Positions 57,551 to 64,000 of a stretch of DNA of 64,000 nucleotides are shown piece by piece (the first letter of the stretch is position 1; every line of letters begins with the position of its first letter). The DNA comes from Herbiconiux sp. A18JL235 (GTDB lineage: Bacteria > Actinomycetota > Actinomycetes > Actinomycetales > Microbacteriaceae): NCBI RefSeq assembly GCF_040939305.1, contig NZ_CP162511.1:1984001-2048000 (forward strand), written 5' to 3'. The notes below the pieces were generated by a model that saw only the letters and a list, made by a program, of their open reading frames with translations, was not told where the DNA came from and did not search any database. Made by a program: the position numbers and the translations under genes.

Positions 57551-57673
57551 ATGACCGACAACCCGTACCTGCCGCTGGAGCTGTTCTACATCGGCCTGCT
57601 CGGCCTCGCCACAGCGGCGATCATCTGGGTGTCGGTGATCGTGGTGCTGCGTCTCTTCAAGGGTCAGCGCTAG
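57551..57673 (+). CDS. 40-residue single-span membrane peptide
   Basis: MTDNPYLPLELFYIG, a hydrophobic stretch LLGLATAAIIWVSVIVVL of one helix length, and a basic end RLFKGQR. It has a good ribosome site (GAGGGAG, about 10 bases upstream), a complete promoter, and the topology of a small bitopic membrane protein with the C-terminus inside. Too short for standard gene callers. No family recognised. It lies between the divergent EI24 gene and the 127-residue hypothetical gene. Confidence 0.6.
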   Translation: MTDNPYLPLELFYIGLLGLATAAIIWVSVIVVLRLFKGQR

Positions 57674-57733
57674 TCCGGACAGCGTTCAGCGGATAGACGC
57701 TGCGCGCGACGCCTCGCGCATGAGATCATCGGC

Positions 57734-58117
57734 GTGATGAGTACTGACGGTCACACTGCGCCGATTCGATCTCAGGCCCTCCTCGCGGAGTGGGTCGAGG
57801 AGTTCAGGGCCCAGGGAGACGGCGTCGCCGGCACGCTCGACGTGCTGCTGCAAGACGGCTCCGACGGGCGAGACACCGGACTCGTCATCGTGCGGCTGAA
57901 GAACGCCCCGGCCGACGTGTTCATGCAGCCGCGCGACTACGACGACCCGTTCTGGGAGGCGACCCTCACCGCCCGGGGCGACCTGTCGCTCACGCCCTAC
58001 CAACTGGCGTCTCTGGCCGCTGAGATCGTCGTCGCCGGCAACCTCTGCACCTTCTTGCAGTTCAAGTCCCTCGAATGGGACCGCGAGAGCGGCCTGCGCG
58101 GCCACGGGGCCCCCTAG
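57734..58117 (+). CDS. hypothetical protein, 127 residues
   Basis: Soluble, acidic protein: an N-terminal helix SQALLAEWVEEFRAQGDG, a strand-rich middle (VLLQDGSDGRDTGLVIVRLKNA, DDPFWEATLTARGDLSLTP) and a helix YQLASLAAEIVVAGNLCTFLQ. I do not recognise the family. Codon usage fits the genome, so it is probably real. GTG 57734 or ATG 57737 may be the start. Immediately downstream begins the region of phage-like remnants. Confidence 0.65.
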   Translation: MMSTDGHTAPIRSQALLAEWVEEFRAQGDGVAGTLDVLLQDGSDGRDTGLVIVRLKNAPADVFMQPRDYDDPFWEATLTARGDLSLTPYQLASLAAEIVVAGNLCTFLQFKSLEWDRESGLRGHGAP

Positions 58118-58264
58118 TCGGGCGCAGCCTGTCGGTGACGTAGGCGTGGCGGTCTGGTCGCACGCCTGCAGGATCCACCCTGTCAGCATCGTGGGTTCGC
58201 CGGACTCGTCGGCGATGTGCGCGGCGACGACTTCTTCGAGGTCGGCTTTCGTCTTGTCGCTCAC
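58118..58264 (-). pseudogene. truncated phage-type small protein (N-terminal remnant)
   Basis: Minus-strand reading from the GTG at 58264: SDKTKADLEEVVAAHIADES, then EPTMLTGWILQACDQTA. This looks like the N-terminal 35-40 residues of a small protein common in actinobacterial phages and integrated elements ('DKxKADLEEAVAAHIADE...TGWILQA'). After about residue 40 the similarity is lost and the frame runs antisense into the 127-residue gene, so only a fragment remains. Coupled (GTGA) to the 37-residue peptide upstream. Confidence 0.45.
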
Positions 58265-58374
58265 GTATCCTCCGGTTCGGGGTCGGCGGGTGAGAGGTGC
58301 AGCGAGCACAGGGCGGCCAGCATGGCGAGCTTCACGAGGGTGAGGCGGATGACGACCATGGGCAGAGGTCTCAT
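58261..58374 (-). CDS. 37-residue membrane peptide, phage-like
   Basis: MRPLPMVVIRLTLVKLAML followed by AALCSLHLSPADPEPEDT: one short hydrophobic segment and an acidic tail. Its TGA overlaps the GTG of the truncated phage-type gene (GTGA), as in compact phage operons. Weak evidence on its own; the overlap and position make it plausible. Confidence 0.35.
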   Translation of the reverse strand: MRPLPMVVIRLTLVKLAMLAALCSLHLSPADPEPEDT

Positions 58375-58473
58375 GAAGTTGCCTTCATCGCGTTGCTCGC
58401 AAGTCAGATGTGGCGCAGCGGCGAAGCGGCAGGATGGCTCTGATGCGGACGTCGCAGCTGCGGGTGAGCGCCC

Positions 58474-58569
58474 GTGAACCGAGTCTGTAAGGCCGTGCTC
58501 GCCATCATTGCGCCGGCGGTCTTCGTCGTCATCATGCTGGTCGCGCCACCGGCGAGGTGGTCGCTGTGA
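58474..58569 (+). CDS. 31-residue membrane peptide, phage-like
   Basis: GTG start: MNRVCKAVLAIIAPAVF then VVIMLVAPPARWSL, one predicted membrane helix. Its TGA overlaps the next ATG (TGATG). Ribosome site weak (GGTGAG). Reported as a candidate only. Confidence 0.3.
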   Translation: MNRVCKAVLAIIAPAVFVVIMLVAPPARWSL

Positions 58570-58652
58570 TGTGGCAGCTGCTGCTGGTCGGCATACTGAA
58601 CCTGTTGCTGTTCCTCGGAACGAGTTTGCCCCATCGCTGTCCACGAAGGTGA
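58569..58652 (+). CDS. 27-residue membrane peptide, phage-like
   Basis: MWQLLLVGILNLLLFLG then TSLPHRCPRR: one hydrophobic helix with a basic C-terminus, coupled to the preceding peptide by TGATG. Two tandem tiny membrane peptides are typical of phage holin or accessory regions. Candidate only. Confidence 0.3.
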   Translation: MWQLLLVGILNLLLFLGTSLPHRCPRR

Positions 58653-58687
58653 GGACCGAGGATGTCGAGAACGCGCAAGAAAAGGGA

Positions 58688-58711
58688 AAGCCCCCGGGTT
58701 TCCGGGGGCTT
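58688..58711 (-). terminator. terminator of tRNA-Val(CAC)
   Basis: Perfect 10-bp stem AAGCCCCCGG (58688-58697)/CCGGGGGCTT (58702-58711) with a 4-nt loop, 18 bp beyond the tRNA 3' end on the minus strand and followed there by CCCTTTTCTTG. Confidence 0.8.
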
Positions 58712-58729
58712 GATTCCTGATCTCTGTGT

Positions 58730-58801
58730 GGGCGATACCGGACTCGAACCGATGACCTCTTCCGTGTGAAGGAAGCGCGCTACCAACTGCGCCAATCGCC
58801 C
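58730..58801 (-). tRNA. tRNA-Val, anticodon CAC
   Basis: 72-nt cloverleaf on the minus strand: acceptor GGGCGAT/ATCGCCC, anticodon stem CTTCC/GGAAG with loop TTCACAC (anticodon CAC, reads GUG), T-loop GGTTCGAGTCC. CCA is not encoded. Confidence 0.93.
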
Positions 58802-58942
58802 GAAGGCACTCATTGATAGTAGTGCATCCCGGCAGGTGCTCGTGAACACGAACGGCTGCGACACGCTGTCCCGGAGACGATTTGGCAATCGGCGAGAGAG
58901 TCGGATAGTGTCTAACCCGTTCGCAGCAATGCGAAACGAAAT

Positions 58943-59014
58943 GCGGATGTGGCGCAGTGGTAGCGCATCACCTTGCCAAGGTGAGGGTCGCGAGTTCGAA
59001 TCTCGTCATCCGCT
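58943..59014 (+). tRNA. tRNA-Gly, anticodon GCC
   Basis: Acceptor GCGGATG/CATCCGC, anticodon stem TCACC/GGTGA with loop TTGCCAA (anticodon GCC), T-loop GAGTTCGAATCTC. CCA not encoded. Confidence 0.93.
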
Positions 59015-59067
59015 CGAGTGAAGCTATTCGTTTGTGGGAACCCACACGGTTCTTCTCAGACGAACTG

Positions 59068-59138
59068 GGTGGCGTGGCCGAGAGGCGAGGCAGCGGCCTG
59101 CAAAGCCGTCCACACGGGTTCAAATCCCGTCGCCACCT
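59068..59138 (+). tRNA. tRNA-Cys, anticodon GCA
   Basis: Acceptor GGTGGCG/CGCCACC, anticodon loop CTGCAAA (anticodon GCA), T-arm CGGGTTCAAATCCCG. CCA follows in the DNA (59139-59141). Confidence 0.93.
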
Positions 59139-59166
59139 CCACTCCATCCGGTAGCACACCACTATC

Positions 59167-59238
59167 GGGCGATTGGCGCAGCGGTAGCGCGCTTCCCTGA
59201 CACGGAAGAGGTCACTGGTTCGATCCCAGTATCGCCCA
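59167..59238 (+). tRNA. tRNA-Val, anticodon GAC
   Basis: Acceptor GGGCGAT/ATCGCCC, anticodon stem CTTCC/GGAAG with loop CTGACAC (anticodon GAC), T-loop GGTTCGATCCC. Its last 24 nt plus the terminator are duplicated 137 bp downstream. Confidence 0.93.
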
Positions 59239-59285
59239 CGAGAAGGTAAGGCCAGGGTTCGCGCCCTGGCCTTCTCGTGTTTCTG
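59215..59285 (+). repeat. direct repeat copy 1: tRNA-Val 3' end and terminator (att-like)
   Basis: 71 bp identical to 59352-59422. It contains the last 24 nt of tRNA-Val(GAC) and a hairpin terminator AAGGCCAGGG (59248-59257)/CCCTGGCCTT (59264-59273). Duplication of a tRNA 3' end is the usual footprint of integrase-mediated insertion. Confidence 0.85.
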
Positions 59286-59351
59286 GGGGGATCGAACCGG
59301 TGACCTCACGATTCGCGAGCGAAGCGATGCTTCGCTCCCTAGCAAATCATG

Positions 59352-59422
59352 CTGGTTCGATCCCAGTATCGCCCACGAGAAGGTAAGGCCAGGGTTCGCG
59401 CCCTGGCCTTCTCGTGTTTCTG
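59352..59422 (+). repeat. direct repeat copy 2: duplicated tRNA-Val 3' end and terminator
   Basis: Exact copy of 59215-59285. The 66 bp between the copies holds an inverted, nearly exact copy of the T-arm (59288-59307 on the minus strand: 19 of 20 bases equal to 59208-59227) and a small hairpin, but no gene. Between 59423 and the LuxR gene at 59572 I see only promoter-like sequence. Confidence 0.85.
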
Positions 59423-59559
59423 AGGGGATATCGCCGGCCCGCGTGAAGGCCCGCTGCGCATCGTGGGGCTCGCTGCGCATTGCGGGGGCTTGCTGCGCTG
59501 TCGGACTCGTCGGGGTTCATGGGGTTGTGCGTGGAGGTGATTAATACTCGGGTTTTGTC

Positions 59560-59565
59560 TATGCT
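59560..59565 (+). promoter_or_regulatory. -10 box, leaderless promoter of the LuxR-type regulator
   Basis: TATGCT, six bases (GCTGGT), then the ATG at 59572. The surrounding 40 bp is A/T-rich for this genome. Confidence 0.5.
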
Positions 59566-59571
59566 GCTGGT

Positions 59572-62139
59572 ATGGATGAGGTGGGGAGAGCCGTGGGGGC
59601 GGTCCTCGAGGGGCGGGGGATCGTCGTGGTCGGGGAACCGGGGTCGGGGCGGTCGTGGGTCGTGGGGAGGGTGCTGGAGGGGGTCGACGCGAAGACTCGG
59701 GCGGGACTGTGGGTGGGGGAGGATGTGCACCGGCTCGAGGCCAGCCGGGCCGAGGCGCTGGCGCGGGCGGTGCGGGCGGGGCGGGTTCGACCTGTGCTCA
59801 CCGCGTCCGTTCGCGCGACGATCCCTCATGCCATCGAGCGGCTGCTCCGCGACGGACTGCTCGACCGCATCGACGTGCCCCCACCGACACCTGAGACGGT
59901 GCTCGCCGCCGTGCAGGAGTGGCTCGGTGGGGCGCTCGACCCCGAAGCGGTGCCGGTGTTCGTGCCCCGGCGGCCCGGCGGCGACCTCGTGGCGCTCCGC
60001 GAGGTCGTGCAGCGGGCGCAGGCCGCAGGAGTGCTCGTGCATCGGCGAACCGGCTGGCGCCTCGAAGCCGAGCTGCCGCCCTCCGACGCGGTGCGGGCGC
60101 TCGTGCACACGAGACTCGGCATCGCGTCGCAGCCCACGGGCGTTGAGCTCACCGAGACGGTGCTCGATCTCGTCGCGCTCGCGCCGGGGATCGGCATCAC
60201 AGCTCTCGACGGGGCCCTGCGTGCCGCAGAACTCTCGACGAAGGCACTCCTCGGCGTCGTCGAGCGCCTCGAAGACGACGGTGTGCTCGACGTGCACGAG
60301 ACGCCGCAGGCGCTCAGACTCCGGCTGCACGACGGCGTGCTCGAGCTGATCCTCCCGACAACGCTGAATGCACTGCGCCGGCGCCGGCTCACGACGGCGA
60401 TCGTCGACGTGCTCGACGCGCTGCCGAGCGATTCCCTGGGCGGTGGCGAGCTGGTGGCACTCGCCAGGTACTCGCTCACGCTCGGTCGCACCGCGGACGC
60501 GGGAATCCTCACCGCCGCAGCACGCTCCGCCCTTCAAGCTGCGCGGCCCGAACTCGCCCTCGAGCTCGCCCAGCGCGCCGTCGAACGCGGCGCTGGGCCG
60601 CCGGCCGGACTCGCCGCAGCCACGGCGGAGACCCAGCTCCGCCGGTTCGACGAGGCGGCGGGCCGGCTCGCCGAGCTGGCCTCGACGCTGACGCCCGACG
60701 CGGGCGAGCGCGGCGCCGTCATCGAGCTGTCACGCCTGGTCGCTGCGCGGGGCGTCGATGCCGGTTTCGGCTGGAACGAACCGGCCGCCTCCTGGGCGAG
60801 GCAGGCAGGCCCAGACCTGCCGGCGCTCCTCCACATCGACGTTCAACCCGGCTCGACCGCCGGTCACGCGTCCGTCAGTCCGCGCCACCGGCCGGGCGCC
60901 GTGATGTCACCCGCGAGCGGCGGCGACGACATCACCGTGGCCGTGCTCGAGGGCGAGCGGCTGGCGCAGGCGGCGGGCCAGGCGGCACTCACCGGCGAGC
61001 TCACCCGTATGCGCGCGCTGCTCGACGAGGCCGACGCGGTGCTGGGAGAGGCGGGCGCAGACAGCTTCCGGGTGCAGCTGAGTCGGGCCATCCTCGACTG
61101 TTTCGAAGGCAGGATCGACGAGTCGCTGACGCGCGTCATGGGATATCGGGCCGACGCGGCGGCGGCGGGGCGGCCGGTGCAGTACTCCGCGAGCAGCTGG
61201 TTCGCGGGCGGGCTGCTGCTCGCTGCGGGCCGCGCACGCGAGGCGGCAGAGGTGCTCCGCGAGTGCGTCGACCTCGCCGAGCGCAACGGCGCGGGCGAGG
61301 CGGCTCGCCTGGCCTGGGGCGACCTCGCCGTGGCCCTCGCCGTCATCGGTGACGAGACCGGCGTCCGTGCAGCCCTCGACGCGTTCCGAACCCACCGCGG
61401 CGGCCCCCTTCTCGACGGCCGGGCCAAGCAGGCAGAAGGGTGGATGCACGCGGCCGCCGGTCGAACGGCCCAGGCGACCATCGCCTTCATCGAGGCCGCG
61501 GAGACGCACGAGTCCCTCGGGCACTCGCTTCAAGCCCTTCTCGCCCTGGTCGAGGCCGCCCGGGCCGGGGGCGCGCTGCAGGTCGAGGCCCGCGTCGCCG
61601 AGCTCGCCGAGCGCGTGGAAGGGCGGTCGCTCGCCGTCTCGGCGAACTACGCCCTCGCGCTGGCGCGCTCCGACAGACGGGCACGCGACCGCGGGCCGGG
61701 CGAGGCGGTCGAGCGCGCGGACGAGTTGGAGATGATCGCTCACGACGCTGCCGAGTCGGGGATGCACATGATGTCGGCCGAGGCCTTCGATCGCGCAGCG
61801 GCTCTCCACGCTGAGGCGGGCGACAGCAGGCGGAGCGCCGCCGCCGCCCGACTCTCGGCCGAGCAGGCCGGGGTCTGCGGGTTCGCACCTCTACCTTTGC
61901 TGCTCCGACGCGGGGCCGCTCCCGACCGCACCCTCTCCGCCCGCGAGCTCGAGATCGCGCGGCTGGCCGCCGGCGGTCGCAGCAACAGGGAGATCGCCGA
62001 AGCGCTCGTGCTCTCCGTGCGCACGGTCGAGACTCACCTCCAGCGGGTCTACCGCAAGCTCGGTGTGCGCACCCGGGGGCAACTCGCCGGCGTGCGCCTG
62101 CCTGATCACCCGCACGGGGTAGGGTCGGGGCATGGGTGA
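59572..62139 (+). CDS. LuxR-family regulator with N-terminal P-loop ATPase-like domain
   Basis: 855 residues with the layout of large ATP-binding LuxR (LAL/MalT-like) regulators. The N-terminal ATPase-like domain has VVVGEPGSGRSWVVGRVL, where the Walker A Lys is Arg; a winged-helix-like region and a long helical TPR-like middle (about 330-760) follow. The C-terminal LuxR helix-turn-helix is intact: LSARELEIARLAAGGRSNRE, LSVRTVETHLQRVYRKLGV. It probably responds to a ligand or partner through the TPR part. Its target is unknown. The last 8 bp overlap the start of a broken Tat-exported gene, which may be a co-regulated remnant. Confidence 0.83.
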   Translation: MDEVGRAVGAVLEGRGIVVVGEPGSGRSWVVGRVLEGVDAKTRAGLWVGEDVHRLEASRAEALARAVRAGRVRPVLTASVRATIPHAIERLLRDGLLDRIDVPPPTPETVLAAVQEWLGGALDPEAVPVFVPRRPGGDLVALREVVQRAQAAGVLVHRRTGWRLEAELPPSDAVRALVHTRLGIASQPTGVELTETVLDLVALAPGIGITALDGALRAAELSTKALLGVVERLEDDGVLDVHETPQALRLRLHDGVLELILPTTLNALRRRRLTTAIVDVLDALPSDSLGGGELVALARYSLTLGRTADAGILTAAARSALQAARPELALELAQRAVERGAGPPAGLAAATAETQLRRFDEAAGRLAELASTLTPDAGERGAVIELSRLVAARGVDAGFGWNEPAASWARQAGPDLPALLHIDVQPGSTAGHASVSPRHRPGAVMSPASGGDDITVAVLEGERLAQAAGQAALTGELTRMRALLDEADAVLGEAGADSFRVQLSRAILDCFEGRIDESLTRVMGYRADAAAAGRPVQYSASSWFAGGLLLAAGRAREAAEVLRECVDLAERNGAGEAARLAWGDLAVALAVIGDETGVRAALDAFRTHRGGPLLDGRAKQAEGWMHAAAGRTAQATIAFIEAAETHESLGHSLQALLALVEAARAGGALQVEARVAELAERVEGRSLAVSANYALALARSDRRARDRGPGEAVERADELEMIAHDAAESGMHMMSAEAFDRAAALHAEAGDSRRSAAAARLSAEQAGVCGFAPLPLLLRRGAAPDRTLSARELEIARLAAGGRSNREIAEALVLSVRTVETHLQRVYRKLGVRTRGQLAGVRLPDHPHGVGSGHG

Positions 62140-62296
62140 GGCTGACCGCGGCGCGTCGTGACGGACGGTGTTGGCGATGGGCGCCTGGAGCCTGCCTGTG
62201 GTCGGGACCGTGCTGGTGCTCGACCCCACCCATGTCGACATCGCCTCCTTCGGCGCCACCACCCGTATCGAGGTCCAGGGCACCAAGCCCCTCTGA
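62132..62296 (+). pseudogene. small Tat-signal protein interrupted by an in-frame TGA
   Basis: From the ATG at 62132 (overlapping the LuxR stop): MGEADRGAS, TGA (62159-62161), then RTVLAMGAWSLPVVGTVLVL and a 25-residue tail ending at TGA 62296. With CGA in place of the TGA the sequence would read GASRRTVLAMGAWSLPVV, a classical twin-arginine signal like that of the gene at 11895 (TRRDLMRAGAWSVPVV). So one C-to-T change appears to have destroyed the second Arg. Alternatively a shorter protein starts at the ATG at 62176, without a Tat motif. Confidence 0.6.
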
Positions 62297-62300
62297 TCGC

Positions 62301-62873
62301 ATGAGTGCCGAGCATGTCGAGGTGAGCCGGTTCCTGAGCTACGTGCTGCGTCACCGTCCCGAGGCGATCGGTCTGGAGCTCGACACCCAGGGCTGGGCGG
62401 AGATCGACGCGCTGATCGCTGCCGCCGGCGCGTCGGGGCGACGGCTCGAGCCGGAGACGATCCGTGCCGTCGTGGAGGGCAGCGACAAGAAGCGCTTCGC
62501 CCTCTCGGCCGACGGCCGACGCATCCGTGCAGTGCAGGGGCACTCCGTCGCCACGGTCGACATCCATCGCGAGCCCAAGACGCCGCCGAAGACGTTGTTC
62601 CACGGCACAGCGACCAGGTTCCTCGCCTCGATTCAGGCCGAGGGTCTGCGTCGGGGGCGGCGGCACCACGTTCATCTCTCGGCCGATCCGGCGACCGCAG
62701 AGGCCGTCGGTCGACGGTACGGCACCCCGGTGGTGCTGGTGGTCGAGGCGGGAAGGATGCACGAGGAAGGCCTCGCGTTCTTCCAGGCCGACAACGGGGT
62801 CTGGCTCACGGACGCCGTGCCGCCGCGGTTCCTGCGCGTGGGCGGGGCGCTCGGAAACGAACTCGAGGGGTGA
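62301..62873 (+). CDS. kptA: RNA 2'-phosphotransferase (Tpt1/KptA)
   Basis: 190 residues of the Tpt1/KptA family, which moves a 2'-phosphate from RNA to NAD+ in eukaryotic tRNA splicing; its bacterial substrate is unknown. Seen: SRFLSYVLRHRPEAIGLELD, GWAEIDALI (winged helix), DKKRFALSADGRRIRAVQGH, LFHGTATRFLASIQAEGL, RHHVHLSADPATAEAVG and the C-terminal WLTDAVPPRFL. Conserved Arg and His positions of the NAD-binding site are present. Not coupled to thrS, which starts 57 bp later. Confidence 0.93.
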   Translation: MSAEHVEVSRFLSYVLRHRPEAIGLELDTQGWAEIDALIAAAGASGRRLEPETIRAVVEGSDKKRFALSADGRRIRAVQGHSVATVDIHREPKTPPKTLFHGTATRFLASIQAEGLRRGRRHHVHLSADPATAEAVGRRYGTPVVLVVEAGRMHEEGLAFFQADNGVWLTDAVPPRFLRVGGALGNELEG

Positions 62874-62929
62874 GCCGACGCGACTAGGCTTGAGGGGTTC
62901 GATTCGACCGAAACAGGAGCACCTCAGCC

Positions 62930-64000
62930 GTGGCAACAGGATTCGACCTCTTCACCGACCGGTCCGTCGTGGCCCTGCGCGTCAACGGAGAGCTGAAAGA
63001 CCTGGCGACCACGGTCACCGACGACGACAACGTCGAGCCGGTCACCATCGACAGCCCCGACGGCCTCGCCATCCTGCGGCACTCCGCGGCGCATGTGGCG
63101 GCCCAGGCGGTGCAGGCCATCAATCCCGAGGCGAAGCTCGGCATCGGCCCGCCCATCACCGACGGTTTCTACTACGACTTCGACGTCGCCGAGCCCTTCA
63201 CCCCGGAGGACATGAAGGCGATCGAGAAGGGTATGGAACGCATCATCCGTGCCGGCCAGCGCTTCGTGCGCCGCGTCGTCACCGAGGAGGAGGCACGCGC
63301 CGAGCTGGCCTCGGAGCCGTACAAGCTCGAACTCATCGGCCTGAAGGGCGGCAGCGACGGCGACGACGCCCTCGACGCCGACAACGAGTCGGTGGAGGTC
63401 GGCGGCGCCGAACTCACCATCTACGACAACGTCGACCCCAAGACCGGCGAGACCGTCTGGAAAGACCTCTGCCGCGGCCCGCACCTGCCGAGCACCCGGA
63501 TGATCGGCAACGGCTTCGCCCTCACCCGCCTCGCCGCGGCCTACTGGCGCGGCTCGGAGAAGAACAAGCAGCTCCAGCGCGTCTACGGCACGGCCTGGCC
63601 GAGCAAGGACGAGCTGCGCGCCTACCAGACCCGCCTCGAGGAGGCGGCCAAGCGCGACCACCGCAAGCTCGGGTCCGAGCTCGACCTGTTCTCCTTCCCC
63701 GACGAGATCGGGTCGGGCCTTGCGGTGTTCCACCCCAAGGGCGGCATCATCCGAGCCGAGATCGAGGGCTACCTGCGGCAGCAGCTCGTGGCCGGCGGTT
63801 ACGAGCTGGTGAACACCCCGCACATCACCAAGGGCCATCTGTTCGAGACCAGCGGCCACCTGCACTGGTACAAGGAGGGCATGTTCCCGGCGATGCACCT
63901 CGACGAGGAGCACGACGCCGAGGGCAACGTGACGAAGCAGGGCCAGGACTACTACCTGAAGCCCATGAACTGCCCCATGCACAACCTCATCTTCCGCGCC
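62930..64000 (+). CDS. thrS: threonyl-tRNA synthetase, 3' end outside window
   Basis: First 357 codons of a class II synthetase that charges tRNA-Thr. Seen: a short TGS-like N-terminus ([20 protein letters not shown]), the editing domain motifs [15 protein letters not shown] (HxxxH), DGFYYDFD and the SAD ligand [11 protein letters not shown], then the start of the catalytic core: motif 1 region [29 protein letters not shown], and motif 2 start [14 protein letters not shown] (zinc Cys). GTG start after AGGAG. The 56 bp upstream is too short for a T-box riboswitch. Confidence 0.97.
   Translation, partial: MATGFDLFTDRSVVALRVNGELKDLATTVTDDDNVEPVTIDSPDGLAILRHSAAHVAAQAVQAINPEAKLGIGPPITDGFYYDFDVAEPFTPEDMKAIEKGMERIIRAGQRFVRRVVTEEEARAELASEPYKLELIGLKGGSDGDDALDADNESVEVGGAELTIYDNVDPKTGETVWKDLCRGPHLPSTRMIGNGFALTRLAAAYWRGSEKNKQLQRVYGTAWPSKDELRAYQTRLEEAAKRDHRKLGSELDLFSFPDEIGSGLAVFHPKGGIIRAEIEGYLRQQLVAGGYELVNTPHITKGHLFETSGHLHWYKEGMFPAMHLDEEHDAEGNVTKQGQDYYLKPMNCPMHNLIFRA

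Noticed and set aside
58968..59480. Open frame of 170 codons on the minus strand across the tRNA cluster
   Set aside because: It is antisense to three tRNAs and gives the familiar false peptides (WDRTSDLFRVREARYRC, RRDLNPCGRLCRPL) produced by translating tRNA complements.
62874..62929. Possible T-box riboswitch before thrS
   Set aside because: Only 56 bp separate kptA and thrS, too short, and no T-box sequence is visible.

Overview
The window is high-GC DNA (about 70% by eye) with gene content and order typical of an actinobacterium of the order Micrococcales, most likely family Microbacteriaceae. This placement is inferred from family-specific markers: SepH, DUF4191, DUF4193, DUF3093, DUF3710, DUF3159, DUF3000 and DUF7455 proteins, polyphosphate glucokinase, paired GlnA1/GlnA2 with GlnE, a CtpE-like ATPase and a bacterial class A RNase P RNA. 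Almost all of it is chromosomal core. The only accessory stretch is around a tRNA cluster at 58.1-59.5 kb.

Layout. 1-4 kb: a Nif3-like protein (cut by the window edge), a CdsZ-like coiled-coil protein, rnpB, ppgK, a SPOR protein and panB. 4-14.4 kb: a secreted hydrolase-like membrane protein with a degenerate catalytic triad, then the nitrogen block glnA2-glnE, two exported proteins and glnA1, which has a textbook GlnR box. 14.4-23.9 kb: DUF4191, a membrane pseudokinase, sucB-lpdA, pepA, PAC2 and an MFS carrier. 24-33 kb: sigA-murT-gatD, then parE and parC around a zinc-finger gene. 33-46 kb: a phosphodiesterase, sepH, DUF4193, DUF3093, the coupled operon dut-DUF3710-DUF3159-ctpE, acnA behind a 24-bp perfect palindrome, dxs and a DHFR-like protein. 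46-57.5 kb: DUF3000-rnd-fadA-fadB, a hydrolase, sseA-sufE, zapE, amt and an EI24 membrane protein. 57.5-64 kb: a 40-residue membrane peptide, phage-like gene remnants, four tRNAs with a duplicated tRNA 3' end (an integration scar), a LuxR-type ATPase regulator, a broken Tat-exported gene, kptA and the start of thrS.

Main observation. The murT-gatD pair (25347-27409), whose usual product amidates the alpha-carboxyl of D-Glu in lipid II, is intact as an operon. However, GatD has Gly where the catalytic Cys should be, neither protein contains any cysteine, and MurT has lost its zinc ribbon. Microbacteriaceae make B-type peptidoglycan, in which that same D-Glu carboxyl carries the cross-bridge instead of an amide. 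The pair may therefore have been repurposed to attach the bridge amino acid. This is inference, but it is testable.

Several other proteins look like inactivated versions of enzymes: the S33-like hydrolase, the pseudokinase, the CdsZ-like protein without its zinc ligands, and the LuxR ATPase with Arg in the Walker A lysine position. Promoter spacing shows that at least a dozen genes are probably transcribed without a leader (a TAnnnT -10 box exactly 6-7 nt before the start codon).
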